The notes under the pieces are model-generated. The model was not told the DNA's origin. It worked only from the letters and a program-made list of their open reading frames with translations, and did not search any database. A DNA stretch of 64,000 nt from contig NZ_BDAE01000006.1 of the NCBI RefSeq assembly GCF_002091675.1, forward strand, positions 62,001 to 126,000, given 5' to 3'. Position numbers and translations under genes: made by a program. Below, in pieces: positions 14,137-22,177 of the stretch (positions are counted from its first letter, which is position 1; every line of letters begins with the position of its first letter). Source of the DNA: Pseudomonas luteola NBRC 103146. GTDB taxonomy: Bacteria > Pseudomonadota > Gammaproteobacteria > Pseudomonadales > Pseudomonadaceae.

Positions 14137-15201
14137 ATGCGTAAATGCTTGCTTGCCACCCTCGCTCTCAGTCTGACTGCATGGGTCAGCCTACCCTCTC
14201 TGGCAGCACCTCGCGACGACTTCAAGGTCTGCTGGACTATTTATGCCGGCTGGATGCCATGGGGTGAAGCCAAGACTCAGGGAATCATCGACAAATGGGC
14301 CAAGAAGTACGGCATTACGATCGATGTGGTACAGCTCAATGACTATGTCGAATCCATCAATCAATACACCGCCGGCCAGTTCGATGGCTGCGCCATGACT
14401 AATATGGACGCCTTGACCATTCCAGCGGCCGGCGGAGTGGATACGACCGCTCTGATCGTCAGTGACTTTTCCAACGGCAACGATGGCGTCGTCATGAAGG
14501 GCAAGAGTAAAACCGTTGCGGACCTCAAGGACCAGACCGTCAATCTCGTACAGTTTTCCGTTTCCCATTACCTGCTCGCCCGGGCGCTGGAAACAGTCGG
14601 CCTAAGCGAGAAGGACCTGTCTACGATCAATACCTCGGATGCCGACATGGTAGCAGCGTTCAACACGCAGGACGTACAGAACGTAGCGACCTGGAATCCA
14701 TTGCTCGCTGAAATCAAAACTTCGCCAGACACCACAGAAGTATTCAACTCCAGCCAGATTCCCGGCGAGATCATGGACATGATGGTGGTGAATACCGAAA
14801 CGTTGAAGGAAAACCCCAATCTCGGCAAGGCCCTGACCGGCGCCTGGTATGAAATGACTGCCCTGATGACAGCCGGAACGCCTGAAGGCCAGGCAGCACT
14901 CACGGCCATGGCGAATGCATCGGGTACCGACCTAGCGGGTTTCAAGGCGCAGCTGGCCAATACAAGGCTCTTCTATGCCCCTCAGGACTCCCTGAGCTTC
15001 GTACTCAGCCCAGAGCTACCAAAGACGATGGAAAAGATTGCCCGGTTCTCCTTTGATCATGGGTTGCTGGGCGAAGGTGCGCCGGATGCGAATGCCATTG
15101 GCATGGCATTCGCCGGCGGTGCAACGGTGGGCGACACCAGCAATATGAAGCTGCGCTTCGACCCGACGTACGTGCAAATGGCTGCCGACGGCACGCTTTG
15201 A
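14137..15201 (+). CDS. ABC transporter substrate-binding protein, probably for guanidine
   Basis: This 354-residue periplasmic binding protein belongs to the group historically annotated as 'putative urea ABC transporter, substrate-binding' and linked to urea carboxylase-like genes. It has a signal peptide (MRKCLLATLALSLTAWVSLPSLAA, cleavage near residue 24). The mature start is FKVCWTIYAGWMPWGEA, and the fold resembles the NMT1/TauA nitrate-taurine group (VNLVQFSVSHYLLARALE). GGAGG lies 5 nt before the ATG. It is the first gene after the guanidine-I riboswitch and is followed by its permease and ATPase. The substrate is inferred from the riboswitch and downstream enzymes; urea or another small cation cannot be excluded. 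Confidence 0.85.
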   Translation: MRKCLLATLALSLTAWVSLPSLAAPRDDFKVCWTIYAGWMPWGEAKTQGIIDKWAKKYGITIDVVQLNDYVESINQYTAGQFDGCAMTNMDALTIPAAGGVDTTALIVSDFSNGNDGVVMKGKSKTVADLKDQTVNLVQFSVSHYLLARALETVGLSEKDLSTINTSDADMVAAFNTQDVQNVATWNPLLAEIKTSPDTTEVFNSSQIPGEIMDMMVVNTETLKENPNLGKALTGAWYEMTALMTAGTPEGQAALTAMANASGTDLAGFKAQLANTRLFYAPQDSLSFVLSPELPKTMEKIARFSFDHGLLGEGAPDANAIGMAFAGGATVGDTSNMKLRFDPTYVQMAADGTL

Positions 15202-15257
15202 CTAAGGCCTGGGCTGTCTCTTGGGCCGGCCCATATCCGCTACACAGGTAATCCACC

Positions 15258-16076
15258 ATGCGCCTGATCAATCGCCAGCCTGATCGCGGAAGTCGTCTGC
15301 TTCTCGTCCTGCTGCCTTTCGCCCTGCTGCTGTTTGCTTACTTCAGCGGCTCGGCTACCCGCCTGGCGGAGAACCCCAACGATAAGCTCCTGCCCAGCGC
15401 GACTCAAATGGCCGCAGCGATAGATCGTCTGGCGTTCAAGGAAGACAAGCGCACCGGTGACTATGTGTTCTGGCAGGACACAACGTCTAGCCTCTCCCGC
15501 TTGGCTACCGGACTGGTCATCAGTGCTTCGATCGCACTGGTAATCGGTATCGCCACAGGTGCCATTCCGCTGTTTGGCGCGCCGCTTTCTCCGCTGGTAA
15601 CCGTACTCTCCATGGTGCCGCCGCTGGCGATCCTCCCTATCCTCTTTATCGTGTTCGGCTTGGGTGAGCTGTCGAAGGTCATGCTGATCGTCATCGGTAT
15701 TACACCGGTGCTTATTCGCGACATGGAGCAGCGGGTCCGCGAGATTCCACAGGAACTCTTGATCAAGGCACAAACCCTTGGCGCCAACAGCTGGACATTG
15801 ATTCTGCGTGTGGTACTGCCTCAAGTCCTGCCTCGTCTTCTGATCGCGCTGCGCCTGGCGCTCGGCTCGGCTTGGTTATTTCTGATTGCCGCCGAGGCTA
15901 TTGCCAGCACTGACGGACTCGGCTACCGCATCTTTCTGGTCCGCCGCTACATGGCGATGGATGTGATCGTGCCGTATGTCGTCTGGATCACGGCGCTGGC
16001 CTGGGCCATGGACGTTGGCCTGCGACAGCTGACGCGCTGGGCTTTCCCCTGGTACGACACAGGAGCCCGTTCATGA
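15258..16076 (+). CDS. ABC transporter permease (guanidine uptake, inferred)
   Basis: This 272-residue inner-membrane protein of the BPD-transport (TauC/SsuC-like) type has about six hydrophobic segments, the first at residues 15-30 (LLLVLLPFALLLFAYFSG). The EAA loop that contacts the ATPase is visible as ELLIKAQTLGANSWTLILRVVLPQ. The segment LGSAWLFLIAAEAIASTDGLGY is typical of nitrate/sulfonate-type permeases. It is 56 nt downstream of the binding protein, and its stop overlaps the ATPase start as ATGA. The substrate is inferred from the locus. Confidence 0.87.
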   Translation: MRLINRQPDRGSRLLLVLLPFALLLFAYFSGSATRLAENPNDKLLPSATQMAAAIDRLAFKEDKRTGDYVFWQDTTSSLSRLATGLVISASIALVIGIATGAIPLFGAPLSPLVTVLSMVPPLAILPILFIVFGLGELSKVMLIVIGITPVLIRDMEQRVREIPQELLIKAQTLGANSWTLILRVVLPQVLPRLLIALRLALGSAWLFLIAAEAIASTDGLGYRIFLVRRYMAMDVIVPYVVWITALAWAMDVGLRQLTRWAFPWYDTGARS

Positions 16077-16846
16077 TCCAGGTCAAGAATGTCTGGAAGC
16101 AGTACGGTGATCAGGTCGTACTGGAACACCTGAACCTGAGCATTCAAGAGGGTGAGTTCTGTGCCCTGGTAGGGGCTTCCGGCTGCGGTAAATCAACCTT
16201 TCTACGGATGCTCTTAGGCCAGGAAAGCCCCACCCGCGGGCACATCCTGTTGGATGGGCAACCGCTTTGTGCCGAGCCCGATCCCAGCCGTGGAGTAGTC
16301 TTTCAGCGCTACTCCGTATTTCCGCATCTTTCCGTGCTGGATAACGTGGTAATCGGCATGGAGCTCCCCCATTCACGTCTTCTGGGTCGCCTGTTCGGCA
16401 CCGACAAGCGACGCCTTCGCGAGACGGCAGCGGCCATGCTGAACAGGGTCGGTCTGGGCCATGCGCTCTACAAATACCCCAGCCAGCTTTCCGGTGGCAT
16501 GCAGCAGCGTCTGGCCATCGCCCAGGCGCTGATTGTGAAGCCACGTATTTTGCTGCTGGATGAGCCTTTTGGTGCGCTCGACCCTGGCATCCGCAAGGAC
16601 ATGCATGTGTTGCTGACCGAGCTGTGGAAGGAGCACAAGCTGACCGTCTTCATGGTCACCCATGATCTTTCCGAAGGCTTCACCCTCGCCAGCCGCGTGT
16701 TGGTATTCGACAAGATGCGTATCGATCCCCATGCGCCCAACGCCTATGGCGCACGCATTACTTACAACATCCCGGTAAACCGCAGAAAAACCTCCGGCGC
16801 CTTGACGTCGGTGGAAACCCTGCTGGGCCAACCCGCCGTCAACTGA
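16073..16846 (+). CDS. ABC transporter ATP-binding protein (guanidine uptake, inferred)
   Basis: This 257-residue nucleotide-binding subunit has Walker A GASGCGKSTF, Q-loop VVFQRYSVFPHLSVLDNV, signature LSGGMQQR, Walker B ILLLDEPFGALD and switch His in VTHDLSEGF. It should power the permease encoded immediately upstream, with which it overlaps by 4 nt. The C-terminal tail after about residue 225 (RITYNIPVNRRKTSG) is short and lacks a regulatory domain. The carboxyguanidine deiminase subunits follow 10 nt downstream. Confidence 0.9.
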   Translation: MIQVKNVWKQYGDQVVLEHLNLSIQEGEFCALVGASGCGKSTFLRMLLGQESPTRGHILLDGQPLCAEPDPSRGVVFQRYSVFPHLSVLDNVVIGMELPHSRLLGRLFGTDKRRLRETAAAMLNRVGLGHALYKYPSQLSGGMQQRLAIAQALIVKPRILLLDEPFGALDPGIRKDMHVLLTELWKEHKLTVFMVTHDLSEGFTLASRVLVFDKMRIDPHAPNAYGARITYNIPVNRRKTSGALTSVETLLGQPAVN

Positions 16847-16856
16847 GGATCCTGTT

Positions 16857-17582
16857 ATGAATGAAACACGCCCTGTTGCTTCCCTGTTGCTCGAAGAACA
16901 CGTTCCCGGAGGCGGTCACACCTCGCTCATCGTCAAACGCGGCCAGTTGCTGCGGATCACCGACGAACTGGGCGGCGCCAATGTCAGCCTGATGCTGTTC
17001 AACGCCCAGGAGAAGAGCGAACGCCTGAACCTGCCGGATACACTCAAATGCCAGCACACTGCCAAGCTCACCAAAGGGCATTGCCTGTATTCAGACATGG
17101 GCCGCGTGCTGGCCGCCATTGTCGAAGATACCTGTGGCTGGCACGACAGTTTTGGCGGCGTGGCAAATGCTGAGGAAGTCGTCGAAAAGTACGGCCCCGG
17201 CCGATATCAGGAGCTGCGCAACGGCTTTCACCGCAACGGTACTGACAACCTGCTGGTAGAGATGGGCAAGTGGGGGCTGGGGCAGGAAGATTTACTCATG
17301 ACACTGAACCTGTTCAGCCGGGTGGACGTGGATGCCGAAGGCGTCTTCCACTTCATCGAAAGCAACTCTTCAGCCGGTGACTACATCGAGCTGTATGCAC
17401 CCATGAATACCTTGGTTGTACTCACCGCCTTGCAGCACCCGCTGGACCCAACACCCAAATACGCACCGAAATCCGTCACGCTGACATTGAAAAGCGCCGA
17501 CCCAGGCGTGGCCGACGTCTGCCGTACATCCCGTGAAGAGAATATTCGCGGCTTTATCAACACCGAACGCTTCTTTCTGTGA
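16857..17582 (+). CDS. Carboxyguanidine deiminase subunit (DUF1989, 'UAAP1')
   Basis: This 241-residue DUF1989 protein belongs to the family formerly called urea carboxylase/amidolyase-associated protein 1. Together with its neighbour it is now known to form carboxyguanidine deiminase (CgdAB), which converts carboxyguanidine to allophanate plus ammonium. Conserved features are [21 protein letters not shown], the cysteine-containing [12 protein letters not shown] and the acidic [21 protein letters not shown]. It sits between the transporter ATPase and the paralogous subunit, which it precedes by 11 nt. I do not assign CgdA versus CgdB. Confidence in the family is high; the enzymatic role rests on published work for the family. 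Confidence 0.88.
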   Translation: MNETRPVASLLLEEHVPGGGHTSLIVKRGQLLRITDELGGANVSLMLFNAQEKSERLNLPDTLKCQHTAKLTKGHCLYSDMGRVLAAIVEDTCGWHDSFGGVANAEEVVEKYGPGRYQELRNGFHRNGTDNLLVEMGKWGLGQEDLLMTLNLFSRVDVDAEGVFHFIESNSSAGDYIELYAPMNTLVVLTALQHPLDPTPKYAPKSVTLTLKSADPGVADVCRTSREENIRGFINTERFFL

Positions 17583-17593
17583 GGATGACTGCC

Positions 17594-18229
17594 ATGACCG
17601 TAACCGCTAGCGAAAAACGTCCTGAAAATGCCCTCTACCGTGAGGTCATCCCGGCGGGTGCGCCTTACCTGAAAGAGATCAAGGCCGGCCAGACAATTCG
17701 CATTCATGACCTCGAAGGCAATCAGGCTGTTGATACCTTGTTCTACAGCGCAACGAACCCGCGCGAGCGCTATGACGCCCAGCGTACGCTGCGTCGACAG
17801 GGCAAGGTCTACCTCACCACCGGGACCGTGTTGTATTCCAACCTGGGCAATCCACTCCTGACCATCGTTGCCGACACCTGTGGCCGACACGACACGCTTG
17901 GCGGCGCCTGCGCCCAAGAGAGCAACACCGTGCGCTATGCGCTGGAGAAGCGCTACATGCATAGCTGCCGCGATAACTTTCTCTGCGCCTGCCACCATGA
18001 CGGCAGGTTGGGCAAGCGCGACATCGCTGCCAACATCAACTTTTTCATGAATGTTCCGGTGACGCCTGAAGGCGGGCTGACCTTCGAGGATGGCATCTCC
18101 GGCGCGGGAAAGTACGTAGAACTGCGCGCCGAGACGGATGTAATTGTGATGATTTCGAACTGCCCGCAGCTCAACAACCCATGCAACGGCTGGAACCCGA
18201 CTCCGGCAGAGGTGCTGATATGGAGCTGA
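17594..18229 (+). CDS. Carboxyguanidine deiminase subunit (DUF1989, 'UAAP2')
   Basis: This is the second DUF1989 paralogue, 211 residues, matching urea carboxylase-associated protein 2 in length and sequence. It is expected to form the heteromeric carboxyguanidine deiminase with the preceding gene. Key segments are the [19 protein letters not shown] block, [20 protein letters not shown], and a Cys-rich stretch [20 protein letters not shown] absent from its sister. Starts at GTG 17579 and ATG 17585 are possible, but ATG 17594 has GAGG (17581-17584) at proper distance. It is the last gene of the guanidine-I-controlled group; 157 bp separate it from the guanidine-II element. Confidence 0.88.
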   Translation: MTVTASEKRPENALYREVIPAGAPYLKEIKAGQTIRIHDLEGNQAVDTLFYSATNPRERYDAQRTLRRQGKVYLTTGTVLYSNLGNPLLTIVADTCGRHDTLGGACAQESNTVRYALEKRYMHSCRDNFLCACHHDGRLGKRDIAANINFFMNVPVTPEGGLTFEDGISGAGKYVELRAETDVIVMISNCPQLNNPCNGWNPTPAEVLIWS

Positions 18230-18386
18230 AACAGCGACTACGCACCTGGTTGCATACTCTTTGCCAGAGCCGCTCCGGGCAGTGTTTGAATACACGACGC
18301 TCTGAGTGCAAAAGGGACTGAGCGACGCCGAAAACGACAGGTATCGCCCCGCTATACCCCCTCCAGCTATGCATGACAACGACTTG

Positions 18387-18447
18387 GCTCCCGGGACGAC
18401 CCTGGAGCGTGAAATTACGGCGGGACGGCCCGCCTCCCTTTCGAGGG
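18387..18447 (+). ncRNA. Guanidine-II riboswitch (mini-ykkC class)
   Basis: Two hairpins with the diagnostic ACGR tetraloops lie 10 nt apart. The first is GCTCC-c-GGG-ACGA-CCC-t-GGAGC (18387-18408, one C/T mismatch) and the second is GGCGGG-ACGG-CCCGCC (18419-18434, perfect). Directly after comes CCCT-TTCG-AGGG (18436-18447), a UUCG-capped hairpin covering the ribosome site GAGGG, with the carboxylase ATG at 18454. This fits the guanidine-II model in which ligand-promoted pairing of the two loops frees the ribosome site. It was recognised by pattern only, but the double ACGR loop is very specific in this context. Confidence 0.9.
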
Positions 18448-18453
18448 TGCGAC

Positions 18454-21400
18454 ATGTTCACCAAACTCCTGATCGCTAACCGTGGTGCCATTGCCTGCCG
18501 TATTCTGCGTACTTTGTGCGACCTCCAGGTAAAAGGCGTAGCCGTTTACAGCGAGGCCGATCGCGCCAGCCTGCATGTGAGCCACGCTGACGAGGCCGTA
18601 AGCCTGGGGGAAGGCGCAGCCGCGGCTACTTATCTGGATGTGCCCAAGCTCCTGGCTATCGCTACATCAGCCGGCGTACAGGCTATCCATCCAGGCTATG
18701 GTTTTCTTTCCGAAAATGCCGCATTCGCCGAAGCCTGCGAGGCCGCCGGCATCGCCTTCGTTGGCCCCACTCCTGAGCAGCTGCGTGTCTTTGGTCTCAA
18801 GCATACGGCCCGCGCGCTGGCCAAGGCTCAAGGCGTACCGATGCTCGAAGGCACAGAGCTTCTGGAGGATCTGGAGGCTGCGTTAAAGGCTGGCGAGACC
18901 GTGGGTTATCCGGTCATGTTGAAAAGCACCGCTGGCGGTGGCGGTATCGGCATGCGGGTGTGCCGCTCGGCCAGTGAACTTGCTGAAGCATTCGACGCCG
19001 TCAAACGTCTGGGTCAGAACAATTTCAGCGACGCGGGCGTATTCATTGAAAAATACATCCAGCGCGCCCGCCATCTGGAAGTCCAGATTTTTGGCAACGG
19101 CCAGGGCGACGTGATTGCCCTGGGTGTTCGCGACTGCTCCGTACAACGCCGCAACCAGAAAGTGCTGGAAGAGACCCCAGCGCCTAACCTGCCTGACGGC
19201 ATGACGGAAGCCCTGTGCACAGCAGCAATCACGCTGGGCAAGGCGGTCAATTACCGCAGCGCCGGCACCGTCGAGTTCGTGTATGACAGCGAAGCCCAGC
19301 ACTTCTATTTTCTGGAAGTAAACACACGCCTGCAGGTCGAGCACGGAGTAACCGAACAAGTCTGGGGCGTGGACCTGGTACGCTGGATGATCGAGCTGGC
19401 TGCAGGCGATCTACCGCCGCTGGCTGAGCTTGCCAAGCACTTAAAGCCCCAAGGTCACGCCATCCAGGCGCGGCTGTATGCCGAAGATCCAGGCCGCGAC
19501 TTCCAGCCCAGCCCTGGCCTGCTGACCGCTGTCGAGTTTCCGCCCTCGGAGGGTCGCGCCCTGCGTATCGATACCTGGGTGGAAGCGGGTTGTGAAATCC
19601 CGCCCTACTTCGATCCGATGATCGCCAAGGTCATTACCTGGGCCGACTCCCGAGACGCCGCGCGCAGTGCACTGAACCTTGCCTTGCAACGCACCCGCCT
19701 CTACGGGGTAGAAAGTAACCGCGACTACCTGCGTCAGATCCTCACCGATACCCCCTTCGCCTCAGGCAACCCCTGGACCCGCTGCCTGGAGAACCTGACT
19801 TATCAAGCTACTACCTTTGAGGTCATCAGCGCGGGCACTCAGACGACCGTACAAGATTACCCAGGCCGCCAGGGGTATTGGGCGGTGGGTATTCCGCCGT
19901 CAGGCCCCATGGATGATCGCGCCTTGCGCCTGGGCAATCGCCTGCTGGGCAACCCTGAGGGCACTGCGGGGCTCGAGATCACCATGACCGGGCCGGCCTT
20001 GCGCTTCAACACGCCTGCGGTGGTAGCCGTGACAGGGGCAGCCCTGCCTGTACAGCTTGATAGCGTGTCGCAACCCATGAATACCACGCTGTTCATCCCC
20101 GCCGGGGCAACCTTGACGCTGGGTACGGTCAGCGGTGCCGGCGCGCGCAGTTATCTCTGCCTGAGAGGCGGCCTGGATCTACCAGATTACCTCGGCAGCA
20201 AGAGCACCTTTACTCTTGGTCAGTTCGGCGGGCATGGCGGTCGTGCCTTGCGGGCAGGCGATGTGCTGCACCTGTACCCGTCGCAGGACTACCATGCAGG
20301 TGCCAACCTTTCGCCCGAATTGTGCACCTCGCTGACGGATACCCGCACCCTGCGCGTGATCTACGGTCCGCACGGCGCGCCGGAATATTTCAGCGAGGCC
20401 TATATCCAGCGCTTCCTCGATACCGAGTGGGAAGTGCATTTCAACTCCAGCCGCACCGGTGTACGCTTGATCGGACCGAAGCCGGAGTGGACACGAGAAG
20501 ACGGCGGCGAGGCTGGTCTGCACCCCTCCAATATTCACGATAATCCCTACGCCATCGGTGCCATCGACTTTACGGGCGACATGCCTGTCATCCTCGGACC
20601 AGACGGCCCAAGCCTAGGCGGCTTCGTTTGCCCGGTCACAATCATTGAGGCAGACTTGTGGCAGATGGGTCAGCTCAAGGCCGGTGACAAGGTGCGCTTT
20701 GTGCCGGTCAGCATCGAGACGGCACGTTTACTGGTCAAGGCGCGTCATGCCGAGACTGAATCGCTGATACCAGACGTTGATTATGACGTGTTGCCGTTGA
20801 CCGGTACTGACTCTAAGCTGATCAGCCCCATCGTATTGGACATCGGCCACGACGACGAGCGTCTGGTAGCGCGGCTCTCTGGTGATACCCATTTGCTTCT
20901 AGAGATCGGGCCGGCTGAGCTGGATCTGGTCCTGCGCTTCCGGGGGCATGCGCTGATGCAGTCCCTAGAAGCCCTCGACCTACCGGGTATCATCAACCTC
21001 ACGCCCGGCATCCGTTCGCTACAGATTCACTATCGCCCTGAGCAATTGTCACTCAATGACCTGCTGATCCTGGTCGAGCGAACCTGGCGGGAATTACGCA
21101 ACGCCAACGATTTGCGCGTACCCTCTCGTATCGTCCATATTCCGCTTTCCTGGGACGACCCGGCGTGCAAACTGGCGATCGAAAAATACGCAACGACTGT
21201 CCGCAAGGACGCCCCCTGGTGCCCGAACAATCTGGAATTCATCCGCCGCATTAATGACCTCGACTCCATTGAAGCGGTGAAGCGAATCGTCTTTGAAGCC
21301 AGCTACCTTGTGATGGGTCTGGGGGATGTCTACCTCGGCGCCCCGGTAGCCACACCGCTGGACCCTCGCCATCGTCTGGTAACAACCAAGTACAACCCGG

Positions 21401-22071
21401 CCCGCACCTGGACGGCGGAAAACTCCGTCGGCATCGGCGGCGCTTACCTGTGCGTGTATGGCATGGAAGGCCCGGGGGGCTACCAGTTCGTGGGCCGCAC
21501 GCTGCAAATGTGGAACCGTTACAAGCAGGTCGATGCCTTCTGCGGCCAGCCTTATCTGCTGCGCTTCTTCGACCAGATTCGCTTTTATGAGGTGTCAGCA
21601 GAAGAGCTGCTCACGATACGCGCCGACTTTCCGCTGGGTCGCTATCCCCTGCAGATCGAAGAGACCGAGCTGTCCCTGGCGGACTATCAAGCATTTCTTG
21701 CCAAAGAGGCGGACTCTATTCACACCTTCCGCACCCACCAGCAGGCGGCCTTCAATGCCGAGCGCCAGCGCTGGCTCGAGTCCGGTCAGGCGCACTTCGA
21801 AAGCGAAGACGTCACGCCAGAGCCCGATGAGGATGCCCCCTTGACTGCCGGGCAGACCGCTGTGGAAAGCCATATTGCCGGCAATCTCTGGCAGGTACAG
21901 GTGGAACCGGGCACAGAGGTCAAAGCCGGCGATGTGCTGGTGATTCTGGAATCCATGAAAATGGAGATTCCGCTCTTCTCGCCTTGCGATGGACTCGTAA
22001 AGGACGTTCGCGTGCAGCCCGGCTCTCCTGTACGCGCCGGGCAAAGAATGATGGTAATCGAGCACGCCTGA
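18454..22071 (+). CDS. uca: Guanidine carboxylase (commonly annotated urea carboxylase)
   Basis: This 1205-residue biotin-dependent enzyme carboxylates guanidine (or urea) with ATP and bicarbonate. Domains in order: biotin carboxylase (residues ~1-450; KLLIANRGAIACRILRTL, ATP loop KSTAGGGGIGMRV, EVNTRLQVEHGVTE), a KipA/AHS2-type carboxyltransferase half (~460-770; SAGTQTTVQDYPGR), a KipI/AHS1-type half (~790-1040), and a C-terminal biotinyl domain with ESMKMEI, Lys at about 1169. Length equals single-chain bacterial urea carboxylases. The ATG at 18454 was chosen over an open frame from 18373 because that extension would run through the riboswitch. The guanidine-II element and adjacent CgdAB-type genes make guanidine the likely true substrate. 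Carboxyltransferase specificity residues were not checked. Confidence 0.92.
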   Translation: MFTKLLIANRGAIACRILRTLCDLQVKGVAVYSEADRASLHVSHADEAVSLGEGAAAATYLDVPKLLAIATSAGVQAIHPGYGFLSENAAFAEACEAAGIAFVGPTPEQLRVFGLKHTARALAKAQGVPMLEGTELLEDLEAALKAGETVGYPVMLKSTAGGGGIGMRVCRSASELAEAFDAVKRLGQNNFSDAGVFIEKYIQRARHLEVQIFGNGQGDVIALGVRDCSVQRRNQKVLEETPAPNLPDGMTEALCTAAITLGKAVNYRSAGTVEFVYDSEAQHFYFLEVNTRLQVEHGVTEQVWGVDLVRWMIELAAGDLPPLAELAKHLKPQGHAIQARLYAEDPGRDFQPSPGLLTAVEFPPSEGRALRIDTWVEAGCEIPPYFDPMIAKVITWADSRDAARSALNLALQRTRLYGVESNRDYLRQILTDTPFASGNPWTRCLENLTYQATTFEVISAGTQTTVQDYPGRQGYWAVGIPPSGPMDDRALRLGNRLLGNPEGTAGLEITMTGPALRFNTPAVVAVTGAALPVQLDSVSQPMNTTLFIPAGATLTLGTVSGAGARSYLCLRGGLDLPDYLGSKSTFTLGQFGGHGGRALRAGDVLHLYPSQDYHAGANLSPELCTSLTDTRTLRVIYGPHGAPEYFSEAYIQRFLDTEWEVHFNSSRTGVRLIGPKPEWTREDGGEAGLHPSNIHDNPYAIGAIDFTGDMPVILGPDGPSLGGFVCPVTIIEADLWQMGQLKAGDKVRFVPVSIETARLLVKARHAETESLIPDVDYDVLPLTGTDSKLISPIVLDIGHDDERLVARLSGDTHLLLEIGPAELDLVLRFRGHALMQSLEALDLPGIINLTPGIRSLQIHYRPEQLSLNDLLILVERTWRELRNANDLRVPSRIVHIPLSWDDPACKLAIEKYATTVRKDAPWCPNNLEFIRRINDLDSIEAVKRIVFEASYLVMGLGDVYLGAPVATPLDPRHRLVTTKYNPARTWTAENSVGIGGAYLCVYGMEGPGGYQFVGRTLQMWNRYKQVDAFCGQPYLLRFFDQIRFYEVSAEELLTIRADFPLGRYPLQIEETELSLADYQAFLAKEADSIHTFRTHQQAAFNAERQRWLESGQAHFESEDVTPEPDEDAPLTAGQTAVESHIAGNLWQVQVEPGTEVKAGDVLVILESMKMEIPLFSPCDGLVKDVRVQPGSPVRAGQRMMVIEHA

Positions 22072-22177
22072 TCCAACTTAACTTAACCAGAGGCGGGTCG
22101 AGCAAGGCGATACCCGGCTCAGAACGCTATTGCTGGGTATTGCCAATGGCTTTATCCAGACTACCAGGGACTATTTT

